A stretch of 64,000 nt of DNA from Stentor roeselii (lineage: Eukaryota; Ciliophora; Heterotrichea; Heterotrichida; Stentoridae): assembly GCA_006503475.1 (NCBI GenBank), contig RSEH01000189.1, positions 29,088-93,087 of the forward strand, in the 5' to 3' direction. The notes under the pieces are model-generated. The model did not search any database. It was not told the origin of the DNA and saw nothing but the letters and a program-made list of their open reading frames with translations. The position numbers and the translations under genes are program-made. Below, piece by piece: positions 39,035-48,260 of this stretch (positions are counted from its first letter, which is position 1; the number at the start of each line of letters is the position of its first letter).

Positions 39035-39340
39035 ATGGATTCCAAGGGAGAAGCAAATACAAAGGAAAGGAAGTATCCGGGGTTCAACAATTATCGAGGA
39101 CTGCTTATAGAGTGCACTCTTTACGCTTTTGGGACAGCCACATTTGGATATTTAACTTACAGAAATATAAAAAATAAGCAAACTTCCAAGTTTACATCGG
39201 TTTTAGGACTGATTTACTTGTCGATGCTTTATTTAAAAACTGATATTATGTTTGATTTGGTCACTCATATGAAGAATCATCCTGAGTTATACCCTCAGAA
39301 TGTTCCTGCTAAGGATATGAAGCAAGATGTACAAGACTAG
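39035..39340 (+). CDS. Small two-TM membrane protein, copy B3
   Basis: The 101-residue protein matches copy B2 along its whole length: same KERKYPGFNNYRGL start, same two hydrophobic segments, same HPELYPQNVPAKD end. Differences are mostly conservative, indicating an old duplication with both copies kept. The family is not recognised. It stands between an A-tail fragment (38953 on) and the complete gene C on the opposite strand. Confidence 0.8.
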   Translation: MDSKGEANTKERKYPGFNNYRGLLIECTLYAFGTATFGYLTYRNIKNKQTSKFTSVLGLIYLSMLYLKTDIMFDLVTHMKNHPELYPQNVPAKDMKQDVQD

Positions 39341-39592
39341 ACTTTCTGATGTCAATAGTTTTAGAGAGTTTTTCATAAAATATCAATAAACTAAAATTTG
39401 ATTGGATATTAACTTTTTTTCATAATATTTTGAAAGTAACGAATTAAACAATCATTAGAAAATTTAAGATCTTCACCTGAGTAAAGCTCAATATCTTCCA
39501 AAAAAAATATAACTTAGCATATCTAAACCAAATTACAAGAAATCCGATTCATTTCTATCAAATTTATTTAAAAACATTCATACACGTTGAAA

Positions 39593-40156
39593 TTATAGAT
39601 TTTTAAACCCACCTCCTAAAGTTGCCAAAAAAGCATCATTTGATTGCTTTTCCTGGGCTTTCCTCTGACTAATACTATCAAAAAACCTTGATCTTTTCGA
39701 TCTAGCCCTTGCAACAATTCTTTCCCCGATAGATTTCTCCCTAATCACTTCATTTTTGAAGTAAGGAGTAGCGACATCTCTTCTATCACAGCAGGTTGCC
39801 TCATTTTTTCCAGTACCCGAAAGATTCCCAGCAACTTTCCTGGTATTCTGTTTATAGCTAAAAATCAAAGGAAGTACAGATTCCACTCCAATTTTCTGAA
39901 CATTGAATACTCTCGAACTATTCCCATTCAAACTTTCAATACTCTGACATTTGCGATGCTTGTTGATTATAGGCCTTAAAGCAGGTCTTTTATTTTCCGA
40001 GAACTTCATATTCTCAAAAGGATCAGCACTCGAAAGAACCCTGAAACAAGCAGAAGGTCTAGAACTGTCACATCGTTGAAGTTCCCGACACTTTAAAACA
40101 TTTAAAACAGGAGACCTGGAAGGCAAGAGCTGAAAACTCGAAGATTTACTTTTCAT
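39593..40156 (-). CDS. Unknown basic protein (gene C, right border of tandem triplication)
   Basis: The 187-residue protein is basic and mostly disordered, with a leader rich in serine (MKSKSSSFQLLPSRSP), a few cysteines (CRELQRC, TCCDRRD) and a helical C-terminal part (SIGERIVARARSKRSRFF) ending GGGFKNL. No domain is recognised. Start ATG 40156, 78 bp from the divergent chromatin gene. Its last two thirds occur as broken copies in the two units to the left. Confidence 0.75.
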   Translation of the reverse strand: MKSKSSSFQLLPSRSPVLNVLKCRELQRCDSSRPSACFRVLSSADPFENMKFSENKRPALRPIINKHRKCQSIESLNGNSSRVFNVQKIGVESVLPLIFSYKQNTRKVAGNLSGTGKNEATCCDRRDVATPYFKNEVIREKSIGERIVARARSKRSRFFDSISQRKAQEKQSNDAFLATLGGGFKNL

Positions 40157-40234
40157 ATTTATTTCGATATCTCTAGACGTTGATTAAACATTTAAAAACT
40201 TTTTCCTTCCCCTATTAAACCTGGAACTATAAAA

Positions 40235-42025
40235 ATGCTTGACCCCGACATTTACTTTGAAGAAGCTCTGGAAAAGCAGAAAATCCGACAAAGCATAAAA
40301 TGTCCTCGACAACAGCCGAACTACCACAAGTTGAACATTGAAAGAATGATCGTCCCCATCGTCCTTTGCGTGAAAGTAAGGCCGAATCTTGTGATTCGTG
40401 ACAGGTTCGACTGGGACCTGAGCAAGCAGTACCGAAGTCCTTACGTCTTCGCCCGAGGACTGAGAGAAAAGCTGGGACTTACTGAGTTGGAAGAGCAGAA
40501 CATCGCAAGTTCAATCTTCGAGCAGTTGATTGAGCACATTGAGCGATACACAATTCAAACTCGCACTAGAATCCCGAAAAAACTTGAAGAACATGCAGCA
40601 AGTAACTTGACTTGCCTTCAATGCAATAGTATTTTGTATTCTAATGATATCTGCAGGGCTTGTGGTATCAGTTTAGAGAAACTTAGGCAAAAGTATGGGA
40701 ATTTAAGTGGACTTAATCAGGACTCGAAGACTGTTGAAGATGATAGTCATACTCAGAGACAGACTGAAAGGCAGAAGACTTTAGAAAGCTCTAGGAGGAG
40801 ACTTGAACCTACTGTTGGAGGAAGCAAGAAGATATGTAAGAAATGTGGAGAATACAACCATACACTTAGTATTGAATGCAGACAATGCGCTAAGCCCATC
40901 GCAAGCACAAACAAAAAAGTAAAAAATGTGAATGAAAGTCTCGCTTTTCATTTTTGGAAAATCCTTAATCGTGATACTGCCTTCGCACAGATGGTCTTCG
41001 CCTCAGATTCCATAAAAGAAGAAGACTTCTTATCAGTAAGTCGACTTTTTGCTAGGATAAAAAAAGTGATTGAAGAAAGTGAACAAAATTTCGTCCTTAC
41101 TCCTCCAAAAGCAAGTGAAATGTTGATAAACGTGACTTACAACTATGAAAGAATTTTAACAGGTTGCACAATAGACCAGATCACGAACCCTTCTCAATCC
41201 AGCAAAGGAGATTCTGAGATTAAAGAGCTTGACTTGACAAGCATCCACACAACGGCGCCAGTCCCCGAAGCGAATTCCTTTCTCCAGCCTTCTCAAGGTA
41301 TCGACTACCGTCAAAAGTCCTACAGACCAGAAATCCAAAGCCGCCGTCGAGGCAGGCCGAGGAAGTACCCTCTTCCTGAGCCGATAAAAGAAATCGAAGG
41401 AGACCAAGAAGAAGAAGGCGAGCCGAAGTTCAAAGAAGAAAAAGATCAAAGCATGAATGAATGTGGAGTTTGTGGAGACCCTGGACAGCTCATCTGCTGT
41501 GAGGCCTGTCCAAGTGTTTACCATTTGAGTTGTTTAAACTTGAAATCAACGCCTAAGGGCAAATGGATGTGTTTTTTTTGTAGAGTGGTCCGAGACGGGC
41601 TTGACAGTGCCTTGACAGACGATAATACAATCACTCAGAGCATGAATGAGTTTCGTCAACCTGCTTCAGGTTTAAAGTCCCAAGGTTTGCAGATCTTGAA
41701 TATTTTACTGTTGAACCCCTGCAGCCAGAACCTGCAAGTGGAAGGCGTCGAGCTTAACCCTGCTGATCTTCTCACTATCAAAGACCTGGTCAATGAAGGA
41801 CATTACCGTACTTTAGAAGATGTCGATGCCAACATTCGTGCGATTTTCAAGGCAGTGAGTAAGATGTATAAGAAGAAGAATCAGACTTTGTATTCTCAGG
41901 TGTTCAACTTGCAGCTTTATTATAATAAAATACTTTCAGAGCTCCAGACGTCGGCGGGACTTCAGATTAACACCCAGCCGATTAACCTGCCGGTGAACAA
42001 GGAGAAGAAACAAAAGATTAATTAG
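40235..42025 (+). CDS. SNF5-like / PHD finger / bromodomain-like chromatin protein
   Basis: The 596-residue protein combines a SNF5/SMARCB1-like repeat near residues 38-105 (IVPIVLCVKV ... FDWDLSKQYRSPYVFARGL), two C4 zinc motifs (127-143 and 201-218), an AT-hook (RRRGRPRKYP, 370-379), a C4HC3 PHD finger at 410-449 (CGVCGDPGQLICCEACPSVY) and a C-terminal bromodomain-like helical region at about 508-570 (DLLTIKDLVNEGHYRTLEDV). SNF5 is a core subunit of SWI/SNF remodellers; PHD and bromodomains read histone tails. A nuclear remodelling-complex subunit is inferred. TATAAAA touches the ATG. Its stop is 11 bp from the convergent gene. Confidence 0.82.
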   Translation: MLDPDIYFEEALEKQKIRQSIKCPRQQPNYHKLNIERMIVPIVLCVKVRPNLVIRDRFDWDLSKQYRSPYVFARGLREKLGLTELEEQNIASSIFEQLIEHIERYTIQTRTRIPKKLEEHAASNLTCLQCNSILYSNDICRACGISLEKLRQKYGNLSGLNQDSKTVEDDSHTQRQTERQKTLESSRRRLEPTVGGSKKICKKCGEYNHTLSIECRQCAKPIASTNKKVKNVNESLAFHFWKILNRDTAFAQMVFASDSIKEEDFLSVSRLFARIKKVIEESEQNFVLTPPKASEMLINVTYNYERILTGCTIDQITNPSQSSKGDSEIKELDLTSIHTTAPVPEANSFLQPSQGIDYRQKSYRPEIQSRRRGRPRKYPLPEPIKEIEGDQEEEGEPKFKEEKDQSMNECGVCGDPGQLICCEACPSVYHLSCLNLKSTPKGKWMCFFCRVVRDGLDSALTDDNTITQSMNEFRQPASGLKSQGLQILNILLLNPCSQNLQVEGVELNPADLLTIKDLVNEGHYRTLEDVDANIRAIFKAVSKMYKKKNQTLYSQVFNLQLYYNKILSELQTSAGLQINTQPINLPVNKEKKQKIN

Positions 42026-42036
42026 CGTATAGGACA

Positions 42037-42771
42037 TTAACTGTTGATGTCGTCTTGCCATAGAGCTAGGTCACTTCCATCGATATGCAAAAGCTTTATC
42101 AGCTTTTCCCAGTCTTCTGACCCGCCCATCAAAGTAATGGCTTCATTTCTATTGAGTTCTAATGTGAAACTTTCTTTGTTTTCTGTGTCGTATGCAACGA
42201 TTCGCACTCGGTAGTTTCCTTTCGTGATCTCGATTTTAAAGGCTTTGTTCTCGATGAAGACACTTTTGTTGTAAACTTGCTGCTGGATGTCGAAGAGGAT
42301 TGGAGAAAGCTTTAAAGATTTTATTGTCTCGGGGGGAATTGAGGACTTTGAGCTTTTTGACTTTGGAGAGAAGAATTCGGTGTTGAAGTCGTAAAAAGAC
42401 TTCTTGCTTTGAAGTCGCTTTAGAAGTTTTAAGTTGTCGATTGAGATCTGCCGCTGTCTTCTCACGCGCTGGGAGAAGTTTAGTGACTTGTAAGGCTTTG
42501 GCTTCACGTTTAATGAGTTTCCGTTCATTATTCGGTGGATCTTCTCTAGAAGGATTCGGTTTTCTCTTTCGATTTCGGTGAACTTGTCTGAGTATTAATT
42601 ACCTTCCATCAGTTGCTCTTTTTTCCGGTTTTCTCTTTGTTGTTTTGGAGTTTGGTTGTAGCCTGGGTTGTTTCGCACTCGGTAACCTGAGAAGTCGATT
42701 AAGTGCTTCGAGAAGTCTGCATCTGAACCGCGATACGACGAAAAACTACTGGGATGTTGGCTTTTTTTCAT
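42037..42771 (-). CDS. CFAP97/Hemingway (KIAA1430)-like ciliary protein
   Basis: Two exons (42771-42603 and 42587-42037) encode 239 residues. The part spanning the junction, KFTEIERENRILLEKIHRIM, followed by RRQRQISIDNLKLLKRLQSK and SFYD, is the paired IxxENxxLLxRI signature of the KIAA1430/CFAP97 family, which functions in cilia and flagella. The C-terminal third (KIEITKGNYRVRIVAYDTEN) may form a small beta domain. Exon 1 gives MKKSQHPSSFSSYRG and is needed for half of the signature, supporting the intron. An internal ATG at 42528 would lose this. Confidence 0.78.
42588..42602 (-). other. 15-nt spliceosomal intron in the CFAP97-like gene
   Basis: Minus strand GTAATTAATACTCAG, with GT...AG ends and an in-frame TAA. 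The conserved family signature runs across the junction. Confidence 0.88.
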
Positions 42772-42935
42772 TATTATTTAAGGAAAAGTGAATTTCTTTG
42801 ATTTCTTAGAATTTTTGAATAGAAGAATTTTAATAAATAATTTTACTGAGAATGGAAGTTTGAAAAAGATATTATTTTAAGATTAGGGAATTTTAGGATT
42901 GAAGAGAAATAAGGGATTTGTAAGATTTATTATAA

Positions 42936-43169
42936 ATGGGAGCTGGAAAAGTTAATAAAAAACAGAATATCACTGTGCAGTATAAGGAAGAAGCTTCAGA
43001 AGACTCCCTTGATGTTAATGAAAATTTGAAAGCTGTCATGATGGTCGACGATGATGAGCTTTCAAAACATGAAGACCTTTTAGTCCAGGCCTGTTTCTGT
43101 GAAGTTCCGAAACCCAAGGAAAATATTTATGTTTTCGAACGGTCAATTCTTGAAAAACTGGGGAAATAA
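42936..43169 (+). CDS. Small acidic protein with myristoylation-type start, unknown
   Basis: The 77-residue frame begins MGAGKVNKKQ, a plausible N-myristoylation site, and continues acidic (EEASEDSLDVNENL, VDDDELSKHED). No domain is recognised. TTATAAA directly precedes the ATG, as at other plus-strand genes here. Short length keeps confidence moderate. Confidence 0.6.
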   Translation: MGAGKVNKKQNITVQYKEEASEDSLDVNENLKAVMMVDDDELSKHEDLLVQACFCEVPKPKENIYVFERSILEKLGK

Positions 43170-43240
43170 GTAAGCCTAAGAATGCCACATTGAACTAGAT
43201 AATGATTAAAAATAAGAAATTTTTAGCTATTCTTAATTAA

Positions 43241-43645
43241 CTATTTAGATTTTTTTATAGAGTCTGACCTGATATGTTTTTGTTTAAGTTTTTTTAACTT
43301 TGAGTCGATTTGAAGCAAACTTTTTTCAATTTCTTTAGTTTTGGTTTCTTGAATGTCTTCTTTTATCAGGTTTTTTTTACTTTGGTTTATTCTTGCCTTT
43401 GCAGCGTTGTATCTAGTGTTAAGGTCTTTGATTGCTTTTAATAATGCTTGCTCTTGTTTTGTGAGTTTTTCCATGTCACGGTTCCATTGTTTTTTGTCAA
43501 AACTGAGGTTTAGTGATTTTTTTTCTTTTGGGCTGACTGATCTTGGCTTGACTGGCGAAGTTGATTTGTATCTTGTGATGTTACTATTCTTGGAATGTCT
43601 CACTTCCAGTTTACTTAAACGTTCTGGTTGTTGTTTCGGTTCCAT
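43241..43645 (-). CDS. Small basic coiled-coil protein, unknown
   Basis: The 134-residue protein has a basic N-terminus with SPVKPRSVSPKEKKS, possibly phosphorylated, and a helical C-terminal half (MEKLTKQEQALLKAIKDLNT). No family is recognised. Start ATG 43645; it converges with the small acidic gene. Confidence 0.65.
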   Translation of the reverse strand: MEPKQQPERLSKLEVRHSKNSNITRYKSTSPVKPRSVSPKEKKSLNLSFDKKQWNRDMEKLTKQEQALLKAIKDLNTRYNAAKARINQSKKNLIKEDIQETKTKEIEKSLLQIDSKLKKLKQKHIRSDSIKKSK

Positions 43646-44789
43646 TTATAATAAGGAATTTTAAACGTTGTGGGAAAATGTTTGGATTTTGAGGGTAGCT
43701 TGAAATGTTTTAGAGAATTTTGAATGGGTTTAGATGTTTTGAATCTGGAAATTTTTTTTTTTTTTTTGTGGGTTGGAATTAATTAGTTATCAAGAATTGA
43801 ATGATTTTCACATGTTTAAGATATTTTAAATTGGACTAGTGAAACTCTACTCATTACTTTAGTTTTTATAGTATGATTATTAAAGAGCTTATATAGATTT
43901 CATACTTCAATGTATTCGAAGTAGTATTATATTGTAATTATTATAATCCTTTTTTTCATCTTCTTGCTTTATAATCAAATCTGCTGATTTTCTTCTAATC
44001 TTAACCTTATTAATTTCCAACTTATGGTGAAATTTTTGTGGATCAGTTTCATGTTAGGCAGAGTTTGCAATCTAACGATTAGTTAAACTTCGCAAACTTC
44101 TATCAAACTCTGAAAATAATGATTGCTTCCTCAGACCTTTCTTGATTTTTCGAAGAATTTTTGTGAGTTTTATTTTTAATGATTAGTACCTGTTATTATT
44201 TCCTCATGATATGATATTGAACTGCTTATGAATGAAGTGATCTGGTGTTTTCCTAAATATACGACATTTATTGCTTTTACAAAATATTTTAACTTTATTA
44301 TACAAGGAGTTAATTTTTATTTTGTTAGAATGTTTCAAAAGAAGAAGAAAACTGTAAATTAACTTAAAATATTTTATAATTATATCATTAAGCTTTTTGA
44401 ATTATTTTATGCAATAAATTACTAAGACATACGGAATTATAAGATGAATTAAATAAATTGATACTTAATATCTATTTTAATCTAATATTTCGTGCAGCCA
44501 AAGGATTTTCTTCAACTTTAAACATTTTAATATTGAAATAATTTACATAAGAGTATGAAGATAAAAAATTAAACAGAATATTTCTTCAAAAATGTAAAAA
44601 GATCAGTTTAATAAGTGAACAAACATCGAAATCATGCCTAAATATTTCTTTGTATTTTTTTAACAGATTGATATCGATTATTGATAATTTAAATAAAGCT
44701 TACTGAATCCCTTATCGTCTCCGATCACCTCTAACTGAACCATTCCTAAAACACCTTAAAAACTACCTAAATGAAACCTTCAATAAAAA
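43646..44789. other. Gene-free stretch with a 16-base T run
   Basis: About 1.1 kb without a gene that I can support. It has a run of 16 T at 43752-43767. The rest is AT-rich with mixed stops; no tRNA-like fold or conserved protein string was seen. Confidence 0.45.
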
Positions 44790-45812
44790 ATGTTAACCCT
44801 AATCCTCCCCCTAGTTCAAAGTCTAACCTGTGACCTCGAAGTTTCATCAGGAATCTGTCTCTACTCAGGTAAATCAGTTTTAAAACCATTCTCAAAATCC
44901 GACTACCTAACCGGTTACTGGTCCTTCGACGACAGTTCAAGTTTAGACTACTCAGGTTATTCAAACCACGGTCTTTCCGGAGTATCATCAGGAGGTTCAT
45001 ATTCAGGTCAAGGTTCAAGCAGCCGTTTTTCCGGTTCTTCATTCATAACAATCCCGAACTCATCCTCCTTAACAAGCGAAGTTTTTTCCCTATCCTTCTG
45101 GCTCTACCTGGAAAAAGAAGACACAATAAACCAGACCGGTTTGAAATGGTGCCCAATCCTGCAAAAAGGCTCAGATGATGAATCTTCAGGCGTCTACCAA
45201 AGATCCCCTGCGATTTTTTTAAATCGAGAAAACCGGTCATTGCAAGTCTTCATCACAACAACTGAAACTGAATTCGTGGAAGGCGAGTCAGTCCTAAGCA
45301 ACGCGCGTTTGCCTTACAATAGATGGACTCACGTGTCAGTTTTGAGAAGTACTCAAAAAGTCAAACTTTATGTGAATGGAATCCTTGACAGCAGCAACTC
45401 GACTCAGGGCTGGACTGAAACGAATGACTCGCCTTTGTATGTGGGAAACACCCCGAGCAAGATGCAGGACTGTCCTGTTCCGATGTTGATTGACGAGCTG
45501 AAGTTTTTCAATGATGAGATAAGTGAAAGTGAGGTCTTGAGCGAAGCAAGTAACGCTTTTGGACAGTACGAGTCCCGGTTTGTTAATTTTGGCTGTTCGG
45601 AGTGCTCGCTTGATGTCGCTAGTGAGTCCTGCAGCTCCGGGTACCACCTGTGCACGACTATTGAATTACACTCTGGAGGGTACTCCATCATCAAGGCCAT
45701 GGGCTGGGATAAGCTCTCGGAAAAGGTCTGGAGTTATTCGGCCTTATCGAAAAAAAATCAGTATCAAGGAGAAGTCGGGCTGGGAGTCTGTTGTTTAGAC
45801 TTAGGTTATTAG
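44790..45812 (+). CDS. Secreted LamG-like (jelly-roll) domain protein
   Basis: The 340-residue protein starts with a signal peptide (MLTLILPLVQSLTC), then a concanavalin/laminin-G-like fold at about 40-250: GYWSFDDSSSLDYSGYSNHG, FSLSFWLYL, YNRWTHVSVLRSTQKVKLYV and MLIDELKFFNDEISESEV. These are landmark strings of LamG_3 domains, which bind glycans or proteins. The C-terminal 90 residues are cysteine-rich (CSECSLDVASESCSSGYHLC). Surface or secreted location is inferred. The ATG at 44790 is selected because it begins the signal peptide; ATG 44771 is out of frame. Confidence 0.87.
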   Translation: MLTLILPLVQSLTCDLEVSSGICLYSGKSVLKPFSKSDYLTGYWSFDDSSSLDYSGYSNHGLSGVSSGGSYSGQGSSSRFSGSSFITIPNSSSLTSEVFSLSFWLYLEKEDTINQTGLKWCPILQKGSDDESSGVYQRSPAIFLNRENRSLQVFITTTETEFVEGESVLSNARLPYNRWTHVSVLRSTQKVKLYVNGILDSSNSTQGWTETNDSPLYVGNTPSKMQDCPVPMLIDELKFFNDEISESEVLSEASNAFGQYESRFVNFGCSECSLDVASESCSSGYHLCTTIELHSGGYSIIKAMGWDKLSEKVWSYSALSKKNQYQGEVGLGVCCLDLGY

Positions 45813-45839
45813 TTCAATTAAATAAGCGGGTTGAGAAAT

Positions 45840-46838
45840 TTAGAGTCTTGGAGATGGAAGCATCTTGGTAGTCTGGAAGGCGAAGATTTCTTTTAGACTC
45901 TCGGATTCTTCTGAAAAAAGAAACTCGCTTTGTGAAGGGAAGTCGATAAATGTTGAGTGAAGGATGCAGAAGGCCAGGTCTGAGTAAATCCCTTCTGTTT
46001 GACTTCTGGCATTCGCTGTGATGATACCGATTAGCTCGAATGACTCGTTGAATACACCTCCTCCACTTTGACCGTTGAAGACCTTCGCGTTTATCATGGC
46101 GATTAGTGGGAATCCTTGGAAATAAACGACTTTAGTCAAGTACCCAGCAGTGACAATTGGAGAATGTCCGTCAATGACCGCGAATCCAACAGTGAAGATT
46201 TTCTGGCCTTCTATGAATTTCAAGGCTTTTTTAATAGGTGTTGAGTTGAGGTCAGTGTGAAACAAGGCCAGGTCTATCGTTTTTCCTTTTTTCATCAGTT
46301 TTCCCTTGTTTTTACCGTGATTGAGAATGCATCGGTCTGAATTTCCAATGACGTGAGCGTTGGTCACCATCAGGCCGTCGCCAAGAAGCACCCCTGAGCC
46401 TGACATGGAAGAACTCACTTGAACTACAGGAAAGTCGAAGACAAGATCTGGAACAAAAGGCACTTTTGAAAGGAAAGTCAAAGAAAGACCAATTGAAAAC
46501 TCGGAGTTTAATGATATTGGAAGAACTACTCCTAATAATAAATTGTCTGATTTGGAGAAGATGTTCCCTGCGCAGTTCAATGGAGGAAGGTTCAGCAGGA
46601 AAAAGTCGTTTTTTATACCTGAGATTAAGGAAGTGTAGTCTAATGCACCGAATTGGCTTGAAAGGTAAAGAGTTATTGATTCACCGATTTTTGCTCTGCG
46701 GAATTTGGAGGATGGAGATTTTGAGGATTTTTTTATTGAAACTGATGGAACTAAGGTGTAAAGCTCTGAAAAGGAGGAGATTGTTTGAGGTTCGAAGTAA
46801 ATGGATATTTCGTATGAGTTTATGTAAATTTTGTTCAT
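45840..46838 (-). CDS. Trypsin-like serine protease, TYSND1 (peroxisomal) type
   Basis: The 332-residue protein holds a DegP-type protease fold: His162 in LMVTNAHVIG, Asp189 in TIDLALFH and Ser258 in NGQSGGGVF, followed by FELIGIITANARSQTEG. That last part resembles the GIVTSNTRDNNTG string of TYSND1, the peroxisomal processing protease. The protein ends SPRL, a possible variant of the type-1 peroxisomal signal (SKL/SRL), but not a canonical one. The N-terminal 130 residues are poorly conserved. Catalytic residues are intact, so it should be active. Confidence 0.8.
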   Translation of the reverse strand: MNKIYINSYEISIYFEPQTISSFSELYTLVPSVSIKKSSKSPSSKFRRAKIGESITLYLSSQFGALDYTSLISGIKNDFFLLNLPPLNCAGNIFSKSDNLLLGVVLPISLNSEFSIGLSLTFLSKVPFVPDLVFDFPVVQVSSSMSGSGVLLGDGLMVTNAHVIGNSDRCILNHGKNKGKLMKKGKTIDLALFHTDLNSTPIKKALKFIEGQKIFTVGFAVIDGHSPIVTAGYLTKVVYFQGFPLIAMINAKVFNGQSGGGVFNESFELIGIITANARSQTEGIYSDLAFCILHSTFIDFPSQSEFLFSEESESLKEIFAFQTTKMLPSPRL

Positions 46839-47450
46839 TTATTATGGTGATTTAGAGATAATTTACCTGGCATCTATTATTTTGAATACTTGTAATCTTA
46901 CTCACATCACTTTAAAGTCTTATTTGCTGATGAATATTTGCTTATCATTCTCACATCAATATGAAATCTTATTCCTCAAATAAAGATTCCTCTATTTTAG
47001 GTGATTCTATGATTTCATTTATCATTAAGAAACATCTTAATCGTCCTGACATGATGATTTTTCAATGTATAAATCATGATTTATAAACCTATTACAGATA
47101 ATTTGAAACTTAGTCAGTTCATGAAACAATAAAGCCAGAATATTTAAATTTTAATTTTGAAAAGATCACTTCTCAATCTCAAGTAAAATAATAATTCAAG
47201 TTCATCGCGAAGCTCTAATAATTCTGCTTAAAAGCAATAAAGTAATTATTTATTACTCAGAGATTTATTAATACTCCTAAAAAAATCCTCTAAATCCTCT
47301 AAAATTTTCATATAATTTCCACCTTTCCTATATACAAAACACTATAAAATCTAAAATCTCCACTATTAAAATCATCAATCTCTCCTCGAAATTCCATAAA
47401 AATCAAAACCAAACCTTCCAAAAATCAACCCAATTCAAAATAAATAATCC
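46839..47450. other. Divergent intergenic region
   Basis: About 610 bp between two divergent starts. The right 170 bp are strongly C/A-rich on the plus strand, as upstream of other plus-strand genes. No gene or motif was recognised. Confidence 0.4.
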
Positions 47451-48122
47451 ATGAGTAACTTCAGACCAACTAAATCATCAAGATCAAACCCAATGTTTTA
47501 CTCTCCAAAAAGTATCAAAAGTTCCTCAGACAAGTTCAGAACTTTTCCAACCGAGTCAAGCGACGAGTCCGAAAACGAAGAAGTCCGAAGTGCATTCACA
47601 AGTTTGACAATAGACTTTCAGCAGATATTTAACGAGTTAAATCATTTAAAATCAGAGAACCTTTCCTTAAAAGACCAGCTTCGCCAAGTGACCCAAGAAA
47701 AAAACAGTCTGGCTTCTCAATATCAGCAAAGCAAGGAACATATGGAAAAACAAATAAACGACTTGAAATTCTCCCTTGACCGAGAAGAGCAGCAAAGAAA
47801 AAGACTTGCGCAAGACGCTCAGCTTCAAAAGGCTGAATTGGAAAACAGAGTAAATCAAATTTTGAATGAAAAATCCGCTTCTGAAAACGGGCTGAAGAAA
47901 GCAATGGAAAAAAATCGCAGTTCTTTTAAGAAGATGATTGAGGAAAAGGAGTATAAAATAAAGAAACTGCTTGGAGCTTTGAATTCTGTTAAGAAAATAG
48001 AAACACAGGTTAAGTCTATGTTGAATAGTAAAGATTCTCATGTGGCTCAGTCTGAAGGGAATCTTTCAAGACCTTTTGATTATAGACATATGAAAAGTAG
48101 GTCTTATGTGCCTTTTGAATGA
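47451..48122 (+). CDS. Coiled-coil protein, unknown
   Basis: The 223-residue protein has a serine-rich basic N-terminus (1-45) and a coiled coil at about 55-195 (LNHLKSENLSLKDQLRQVTQ; DREEQQRKRLAQDAQLQKAE). The C-terminus is basic and aromatic (DYRHMKSRSYVPFE). No family is recognised. The start ATG at 47451 is the first in frame. Confidence 0.8.
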   Translation: MSNFRPTKSSRSNPMFYSPKSIKSSSDKFRTFPTESSDESENEEVRSAFTSLTIDFQQIFNELNHLKSENLSLKDQLRQVTQEKNSLASQYQQSKEHMEKQINDLKFSLDREEQQRKRLAQDAQLQKAELENRVNQILNEKSASENGLKKAMEKNRSSFKKMIEEKEYKIKKLLGALNSVKKIETQVKSMLNSKDSHVAQSEGNLSRPFDYRHMKSRSYVPFE

Positions 48123-48260
48123 TTATAATTTACTTGATTTTAGTTTGAGGATTTATGGATTTTTTAGAGGGTGGAATAATTTTTGTTTGTTTTTGTTCAG
48201 GAATTCTGTTGGATTTGTTTTACTTTTCGGTTATCTCCACCCTTTTTATAAACTATCTCT

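Larger units (their letters stand above)
37001..39960. repeat. Decayed tandem triplication, period about 0.96-1.0 kb
   Basis: Three units follow each other. Each holds the 3' tail of gene A, a small membrane gene B on the plus strand and the 3' part of gene C on the minus strand. Unit starts, marked by ATGCTGATG, are near 37001, 37964 and 38953; B starts are 37087 (decayed), 38039 and 39035; C ends are near 37618, 38593 (both decayed) and 39593 (intact). The string GAACTTGGCACCTTTTTT recurs at the first two A tails. Complete gene A is at the left border and complete gene C at the right border, as expected if recombination joined the middle of C to the tail of A. Confidence 0.85.

Noticed and set aside
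38992-39177. 61-codon plus-strand frame before and inside gene B3
   Set aside because: Shadow of B3 in another frame that starts in the A-tail fragment.
44055-44100. Possible hairpin (GAGTTTGC ... GCAAACTT)
   Set aside because: The stem is short and imperfect with no terminator-like or RNA-gene context.
46466-46855. 129-codon plus-strand frame
   Set aside because: Antisense to the TYSND1-like protease; no domain and low-complexity Leu/Arg content.
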